DNA from: Adineta vaga
Lineage: Eukaryota > Rotifera
Direction: 5' to 3'
DNA length: 64,000 nucleotides
Assembly: GCA_021613535.1 (NCBI GenBank)
Contig: CP075493.1
Span: 14,880,001 to 14,944,000 of the forward strand
The translations under genes and the position numbers were made by a program. How positions within the stretch are numbered: the first letter of the stretch is position 1; each line of letters starts with the position of its first letter. Below are positions 57,457 to 64,000 of the stretch, piece after piece. A model generated the notes under the pieces. The model did not search any database and was not told where the DNA came from. It was given only the letters and a program-made list of their open reading frames with translations.

Positions 57457-60171
57457 TTAGTCGTATGACAACATCACATAGTTCATATTGGGTTTTGTTT
57501 TGTCACGATCAGTCCAATTATACACAATTTCTTCACGTATTTTACGCGATTTAGTTATTGTATTGCCTTGATATAGTATTCTCACTAATACATTTCTTGT
57601 AAAACAGTCTTGTTTGTTTTGAACAGAATAAGTTATACGTAATTTCGGCCAGTTCAACGTTTTGTTCCATTGAATAATGAAATCACATGGAAATTCTGAA
57701 TTCATTGTTCGAACTAACTCGTATGGTGGCTCAGAAACACGTATAGCACTCTTGGGATATTCAGGATTAATATTGAATGAAACACTCTCAATCATATTTT
57801 TCGTTTTACATCTCACGTATGCGATGTATTCGTAGCGTTGACCGGATGTTGATTTACAAGAATTTCCAAATTGTATCATTATATGTCTTTCATTATCCGA
57901 TGAGAAGGGTAAAGGATATAATGATAGCTGTGAGGAAGGAAGATGAAGTTCCATAGCTACAACCAACTACAGGACATTCATAAGAGTTAAGTTTTATTGT
58001 TGCACAACAGCATGAATAACACAATAAATGACGACAATCAGGTAATCGAAGTGATTTAGACATTTCATTGCTATTTATGTGTTGACTACATAAATCACAT
58101 TCCGTTTGGACTGATTCTGCAGCTAGTCTTTGTACTCTACTTTCTTCATCTTCGACCGGTTCAGGTTCAATTTTTTCAACGAATAAATCATTATTTTCAA
58201 CACTTTGATTTTCATATGCTGATAGAATTGATTCTAATTCTTTCGCTGAATATCCATAGAATGGTTCTCGATCGTATGATGATAAATATGAGACTATACC
58301 GCCTGCTACAGACATACAGGCAGGAAGAGAAGGAAGAGAAATCTTCGAAGATGCTTTTAATTGTAAAGATGAAGTATTTGTTGCATTATAATCATTGAAT
58401 AGTTGTAACAACTTTAAATGTGCATTCTGTTCTAACCACTTTGGTTGCTTTGAACTTGCAAATTCATAATAATGATTAGTTGGAATATATTTCCGAACTA
58501 ATCTACCAACGCTAACGGGGTGACCAGCATCATCGATATCATACATCAATAATGCCGGTTGTTTTATACACACAAAACGTTGAGGATCGTGTGAAACAGG
58601 ATCTTGTACAGCTAAAAACGAGGACATCATGGGTTTTTCCACTAATGCATTGAATACAGCAGCTGCTCCTTGAGAAGAACCAACGAGGCAATATACTTGA
58701 TGCGTTGTTGGTGAAATACAATCAACTATTTCTTGAATAAAAGCACCAGGATAAGAACGAATAGTTTGTTTATCACCATCGGAATGACAATAACCTGGGC
58801 AATCGATCGCAACAAAGTAATAGGGAGATAGTGAGGACGATGATGAAGTTGCTAATAATAGTCTCCTTACCAGATCATTCCAATACATTGAAGAATTCTC
58901 CGGTCCAGAACCATGAACAAGTAATATACATTTCTGTTGTTCATCGTACCTATGTCCTGCTATTCGAGCAAATATTTTCCCATAAGAAGGTGTGTGAATA
59001 TAAACTGTACGACGATAAAAATTCTGTACTGGATCATCATAATCACCGAACATTACGTCACTTGTATCTATATTCTTACAAATTTTTTGTGTAGGAATTG
59101 ATGTACGCTGTACACATTTTGCTATTTGAGAATATTTTAATGTACTAAGAGTTTCCGAAAGATCTAAATTCAATGAACTAATATGACAGATCAAGATGGT
59201 GATGGATTGTGTTGTTGATAATGATGATTGAAGTAAACGAGTTAAGGTTGAATCTCTGTAGGGAATATAGGATGAAGATGTTGATAGTGCATCTAATACT
59301 CTTCTCAATTGTAATAATTCAGTATTAATACTGACTGCTTCACGAAATCTATCACCTTCAACTTTTGAACGTGAAGGATCTTCACTACCCGCTAAATCAA
59401 TTAAATTTAAACGACCTAAATAGGATGTGTATTCTCTCGATGATGCTGATGTTGATCGTTCTCTTCTTTCTATCCATATGATCAGTATAGCATGACTTCG
59501 GGATGAGAAGCATTCATGAGAGTAAATGCAGTTGCACGTCTTTGATTACCTTGCATTAATATATTCTCTAATTCCAAACTATTATGTACAGGTATTTCCG
59601 CTGCATCTGCAACATTTATATTACCCTGAGCATCTTCACGAATATTTAAAGAATGTAATTTGTTGTTGTTATTATTCTTATTATCATTCTTTCGTAATAA
59701 ATCGTAGACGCGACCATTATATACTTCTAAATAACTCACACGTACTTGATATTGTACGGATGGAGACGATGATGTGAGTCTATGTATAGCAGCAAATAGA
59801 TATCGACTTGTTCTTGGTATAATTCCCATTAAATCAGCTGCTAAAGATAATTTACCATTCGGACCCAACATTGTATATGTTTTACCACTGTTTGTTTGAC
59901 CATAAGCAAATATGGTTGAATTATAACCATATAATGGTAAATGAAGAAGTGGAATAATTGATTCGAATATATCGTATTGAGTTGATTGTGGTGGAAATAC
60001 ATTATCAAATGATAATGGAGGTGAATTAGGTAGAGTAAGAATTGTATTATTTCGAGAGTATTTGAATGGAATTATTTCATATTGATCGTCGGATATATTG
60101 GGTTTGATTCGAACGAAAGCCTGAATTGGAGATACATTATTTAAATCAATTGATGAATTAGATGAGTACAT
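57457..60171 (-). CDS. Kinesin motor + alpha/beta hydrolase + RING + YEATS fusion
   Basis: Single 2.7 kb coding stretch with no introns, about 900 aa. (1) Kinesin motor, residues 15-330: P-loop YGQTNSGKTYTM, switch I (NAS|SRSHA), switch II DLAGSED, YRDSTLTRLLQSSL. (2) Alpha/beta hydrolase: ILLVHGSG, VAIDCPGY, nucleophile elbow GSSQGAA, MYDIDDAGHPV. (3) RING-type zinc finger: CDLCSQHI, CRHLLCYSCC, YECPVVGC. (4) YEATS: EYIAYVRCKTKNMIESVSF, YPKSAIRVSEPPYELVR. Two one-base breaks: one missing T at about 59505 inside switch I, and one between RING and YEATS at about 57945. All four domains keep key residues. It could be a microtubule-linked ubiquitin ligase, which is speculation. Neighbours do not help. 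Confidence 0.8.
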
Positions 60172-60739
60172 TGCATATATAGATAGGAGACAACTCTCTA
60201 CAATAGAAATGAAAACAGGACAAACAACTTATCATCGAAGTTCATGCCAGAAAATGGTCTCTGTAATTTTCTTCACTACATGTATAGTTCGTGAAGAAGA
60301 TTTGACAATAAGAAAATGAATAAAATGAGCTCATATGCTTGCAATACTTGCTTTCATACCTATTTATAGAAAACTATATGACTAAAGAAATGTAATAACA
60401 TCCAATAAATAAGTTACGAAATTCATATTTCATTGGATGTTTACAGTGAATCATTGAAAGAATGAGTAATATAAGAAAAGAATATGATGATTGTGTCGCA
60501 TTCGTTAAAAAGGTGTGACATGAAATTGCACAAGTTTTCCTTTGAGAAACAGTTTTTACAATTCTATAAATAGATTTCGATTCACGATTTGCGTCATTAC
60601 TACTAAAATTCAATCCACTTTGTTGATCTAGATCAATCTAAAGGATGATAGAACAAGAGATACTAACATCCTCATCCAAATATTTCTATATTAATGTTTA
60701 TTTTCGTCTAGATTCTAAAGCCAGTTCATAAATATCAGC
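60172..60739. other. Intergenic, no gene supported
   Basis: 5' flank of the kinesin fusion; AT-rich. A TA microsatellite at about 60744-60761 begins the next block. Confidence 0.4.
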
Positions 60740-61680
60740 AATTTATATATATATATATATCGCCGATATCATGATGATTATCTGGTAATGATTTTAATTT
60801 GACAGATAATGCATATTGATAAGATATTAATGCTTGATAATAATCTTCTTTAAGTGCATATGTTTTAGCTAATTCTGAATGATCTTTTCCTAAGCTGTTT
60901 AATTTAATTTCTAAAGATAAATCAAATTTCTTTTGAACTCTTAAAATGACATTTTCAGCTAAGTTTTGATCACCTTTTAATTATTAATTTGAAAGATAGA
61001 AGTAATTGTAAATAAAATTTATACTTCATGATCATATTGACTGAGATTATATGAATGTCAGCAAATGGAGTTGTTGTTATTGATAAGTCCATATTTGATT
61101 TAATATGAAATAAAACAGATCTTTCGAATGAATCACTATATGATTACTTGATTGAGCAAATAGAAGTACAATTTGTTTGTTTCTACTAGTTGAAAAAAAA
61201 CTATTTATACAAATATAATTTCCAATATTGGATTGTATTTTGTTTGCTTCTTCGATCGATATGATTTGTCCTCTATATGAATGAATGAATGAATGATAGT
61301 ATCAATATCTCCAATACGTAATGCTTTATTTAGTAATTGATAAATAAAAGATTCTTTAGCTGAGAAATTTTTTCACATTGAATTTCATTTCCAGCATATT
61401 TGTGTAGACATAAATTGATAAATTCATCCAACGATGTTGAAAGATCTTCTTTTCGTAAATTAAAAAGTGCTGTAATGAGTAATTTTGACCCGAGGAAACT
61501 TCCATCGAGTCGTTCATGGGTTTTTTCCTGAATGCATTTCATTGTATTATTAAGAGCATCTGTAGATAGAATAGCGAATGTTACTGAGTGTTCATATCTT
61601 TCACGTTTTAGTCGATCTTTGGATATCCTAAGGATTAATTCATCCCAATCAGTCACAGACGCCTTTACCTAGAGAAAAAG
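60740..61680 (-). pseudogene. Second ADP-ribosyltransferase/TPR relic
   Basis: Minus-strand pieces in the family order: an N-terminal helical part (TDWDELILRISKDRLKRERY, then LLNKALRIGDIDTII), an ART core with SYRGQIISIEEANKIQ and INSFFSTSRN, a downstream strand TTTPFADIHIISVN, then TPR helices (DYYQALISYQYALSVKLKSL, LPDNHHDIGDIY). Frame changes occur near 61270 and 61110 and a stop lies before the ART C-terminus; the ExE loop is missing. A run of ATGA units (about 61279-61297) sits exactly at the first break. Independent of the 7727-8790 relic in sequence and damage. Confidence 0.55.
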
Positions 61681-62548
61681 CATACGTATATTCGTATTAC
61701 TATCGAGTTTTTATATGTTAATCAAAGGCAGAATATGCAAATGAAGAAAAAGGTGTTGTGTAGAATTTTATAGATTTTCTCTTACAATAAACATACAGTA
61801 GAAAAAGCTTTTGTAAACTGAAACTTACTTTGAATAAGGTTGTTGGTCATGTGAAATAATCGTTTGTATCGATGTTTTTGTCATATATATAAATATGAAG
61901 AGCGAAAACTATTTGTAGATTGTGTATTTCCGACAATGATTCTTTGTCGATCAATTTGGATATAATAAGCATAATCTTTTCGGTATGCATCTGATGAAGA
62001 TAGCTTTTACAAGAAGGAAAATTGTCTCAATTTCATTTCAGATTGTTGATATTCTTTTGTTGAAGTATACAGTATGTCTCATCACAATACCAAAGAAGTG
62101 TAAATACACCAGGATTTTGATGTTTTAACTCAATACCATCGTTAGAATTGGATGATTAATTAATTAGAGATATTTGCAAACCTACACGATTTTCATCAGA
62201 GGCAAAATATCTTGTCAAATTATTGTTTGAATCGAAATTAAAACGAAGGGTGTGGGAGTATGGATGTTTCTTCTTGCATTATTCAATACTAACTTATACA
62301 CACTCTCAAAATGAATCGAGAAAGAAAATATTCGAATATGTTGATTAGATATCCTCATGCGTGAACCAATGAATGAAAGCTCGAACAATTAATAAATGTG
62401 AAGCAATTGCAATCGTGAACTTTTCATACTTACCAGAAAATTTATTTGAAAAAAGAATTGGTTAGAATCAAAGTAAGACAAACTTCTTTTTAGTAAAGCA
62501 GATATGGGTTTCTATATTGAAAAGAAAAGTTGAAGCAAAATATATCGT
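61681..62548. other. Intergenic with a telomere-like GT-rich element
   Basis: GGGTGTGGGAGTA (62248-62260) faces TACACACTCTC (62297-62307), an imperfect inverted pair, about 250-300 bp downstream of the next gene's stop. Otherwise AT-rich. Confidence 0.4.
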
Positions 62549-64000
62549 CTAGTATCCAAATGAAATGCATAAGTCATCAAAAGCAAATTCTGTTCCATTT
62601 TCTGCTAGACCACTGACGGGAGTGCCACCTGATGTTGTGAAAATCAATCTATCCAAATTCGTACAACCTCCACATGAGACAGTTGTCGAATTTACTGGGT
62701 TTAAAGCAAAGCTTCCACTCAACATATTTACACCCAAACGATAACCATATATAGTCCATATGAGACCTGTTCGCCAACCGGCAGCTATGTTGACTTGATC
62801 AAAAGAAAAACTCGTACCATTAGCTGATACTATTTCAACAGCGGCACCTCCTGGATTATAAGCAACATATGATGAAGAAACCTGAGCCATTTTATAACCA
62901 CTTGATGGCACTGTTGATGTATTGATATACATAACATTAGTCCAATTGAGATTATTATATCCATTATGCACAACACCTGATGTTGGCATTTGACTAGGAA
63001 TATCATCAAATGTAACACGTGTTGTGCATACTAATACCGAAATAACAAAATTGAAAGAAAAGTTGAATCATAGACCCCCGATAATATGAAACTTACAGGG
63101 TTTTGTTGTAGTCGTTGTAGTAGCAGTTATCGTAGTGAATGTATTAGTAGTAACTGCAATTGAAGTGGATACTGTACCTAAGGGAAAAGAATATGTAAAT
63201 ATGAAAAATAACTAAACATCTCAATGGTATGATCACTCATCATGATTGATTATTATAACATTCGAGTGAAACTTACTAGTACTAGTAGTAAAATTAATTG
63301 AACTAGAACTTGACGGTGAGGGTGTAGTTATTTGAGCCGTATTTCCTAATAAAAGCATGAGCAATAATATGAAATCATCGAAAAAAACAAAGTATGATAC
63401 GAACGTAATATGAGAATTGCTATTAAACTAGCTAGAATACCAAGAAGAAGGAGTGCCAATATACATATAGAAGCTATACAACAACATTGTCTACATGTAC
63501 ATAAACGTGAACAAATTCGATGCCATTTATTTCCCTTTCTACGTACATGAAATAGACAAAAAGAATTTGATACGTAGAAAGAAAGAAAAAAATTTTAAAA
63601 TTCAAACCTTCTAACAGAACTGCTTTGTGTTAAATCGTTCAGTTGACTGAATGTTTTTGATGAAGTGACCTTATAATTGTGACTATCTGTTGAACGTATT
63701 ATTCTCTAAGAAAAAAAAGAGAATATATATATATATATATAAGGGTGAGTGAGTGAAAATGAGTGAAGGTATTAAAGAAACTGAAATATACGTCTTTAAA
63801 ATAATCAAGAACTTTCCGGGCATCATTGGATTTCTCTGCTATAGTAATAAATGTTCTTTCTAATGAAATAACATGTACGTACCGATGGAATTTGAAATGG
63901 AACATTCTTATTTGTACGATGATAGTACTGACGTGGTTCAATCAATCGTTGAAAATTGGTATCACTCGATCCTATAAAAGGTCTTTTATTGAAATTGTGA
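62549..64000 (-). CDS. Type II membrane protein with Thr-rich stalk and beta-sandwich C-terminus (5' end off window)
   Basis: At least five exons; the frame is still open at base 64000, so the start is missing. The cytosolic part (RLIEPRQYYHR, HNYKVTSSKTFSQLNDLTQ) leads to a Cys-rich juxtamembrane run (CSRLCTCRQCCC, probably palmitoylated) and one helix (SICILALLLLGILASLIAIL). Outside follow Ser/Thr-rich stalk exons (ITTPSPSSSSS, TTITATTTTTT) and a C-terminal domain with TRVTFDDIP, NGYNNLNWTNVM, SSYVAYNPGG, GTSFSFDQVNIAAGW and EFAFDDLCISFGY. That domain resembles fungal and bacterial jelly-roll adhesion or carbohydrate-binding modules. Likely a heavily O-glycosylated surface protein. Confidence 0.65.

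Noticed and set aside
60744-63742. TA microsatellites at about 60744 and 63725 as possible recombination or mobile-element ends
   Set aside because: Simple dinucleotide runs are expected in AT-rich DNA, and no flanking duplications were seen.
1-64000. CRISPR arrays, bacterial operons or rRNA/tRNA genes
   Set aside because: No regularly spaced repeats, no Shine-Dalgarno-linked gene strings, and no tRNA B-box or rRNA core that I could recognise.

Overview
The window looks like nuclear DNA of a bdelloid rotifer (Adineta/Rotaria type). It is strongly AT-rich. Genes are split by many small GT-AG introns, mostly 45-65 bp. The gene content is families I know to be expanded in bdelloids: NHL-repeat secreted proteins, an NHL/7TM chimeric receptor, FMRFamide-like rhodopsin GPCRs, ADP-ribosyltransferase/TPR proteins, an AMOP-domain protein and SPRY-like proteins. 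No operons, rRNA, tRNA or CRISPR were recognised. Family names come from reading motifs by eye; no search was run.

Left third (1-26.5 kb). This holds a small secreted Cys-rich protein gene, decayed NHL, membrane-protein and ADP-ribosyltransferase copies, and two tiny genes with clear TATA boxes (58 aa at 6321; a putatively myristoylated 68 aa protein at 11365). A GPCR follows, then a DXO/Rai1-type decapping exonuclease preceded by a Nudix-like region. Next come a SPRY-like protein, an 11-exon acid sphingomyelinase convergent with it, a GT15 mannosyltransferase-like protein, a dual-specificity phosphatase, and an intact six-exon receptor that joins NHL repeats, three repeated extracellular modules and a 7TM domain.

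Middle (26.5-45 kb). A 1.26 kb mariner element with TA target duplication and a broken transposase is followed by a trypsin-like protease, SLC5 symporter and methyltransferase-like relics, an intact O-methyltransferase, and a 60 aa protein with a non-coding first exon. A duplicated pair of unknown genes comes next, one copy carrying an in-frame stop. Then come an alkyl-sulfatase-like metallo-beta-lactamase, an AMOP protein and two GPCRs.

Right third (45-64 kb). Here are an intact 779 aa NHL protein, an intact VIT/VWA (VWA5A-like) protein, a PARP-like protein, small membrane proteins, and an intronless kinesin motor + alpha/beta hydrolase + RING + YEATS fusion. A second ADP-ribosyltransferase relic follows, and finally a type II membrane protein that runs off the right edge.

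Two patterns cross the window. Many otherwise well-preserved genes are broken by single-base indels, several of them in homopolymers (long-read assembly error or early decay). G-rich/C-rich imperfect hairpins, some with telomere-like TGTGGG units, recur just downstream of gene 3' ends. The genes do not form one pathway; this is an ordinary mixed euchromatic segment with several unusual domain fusions.
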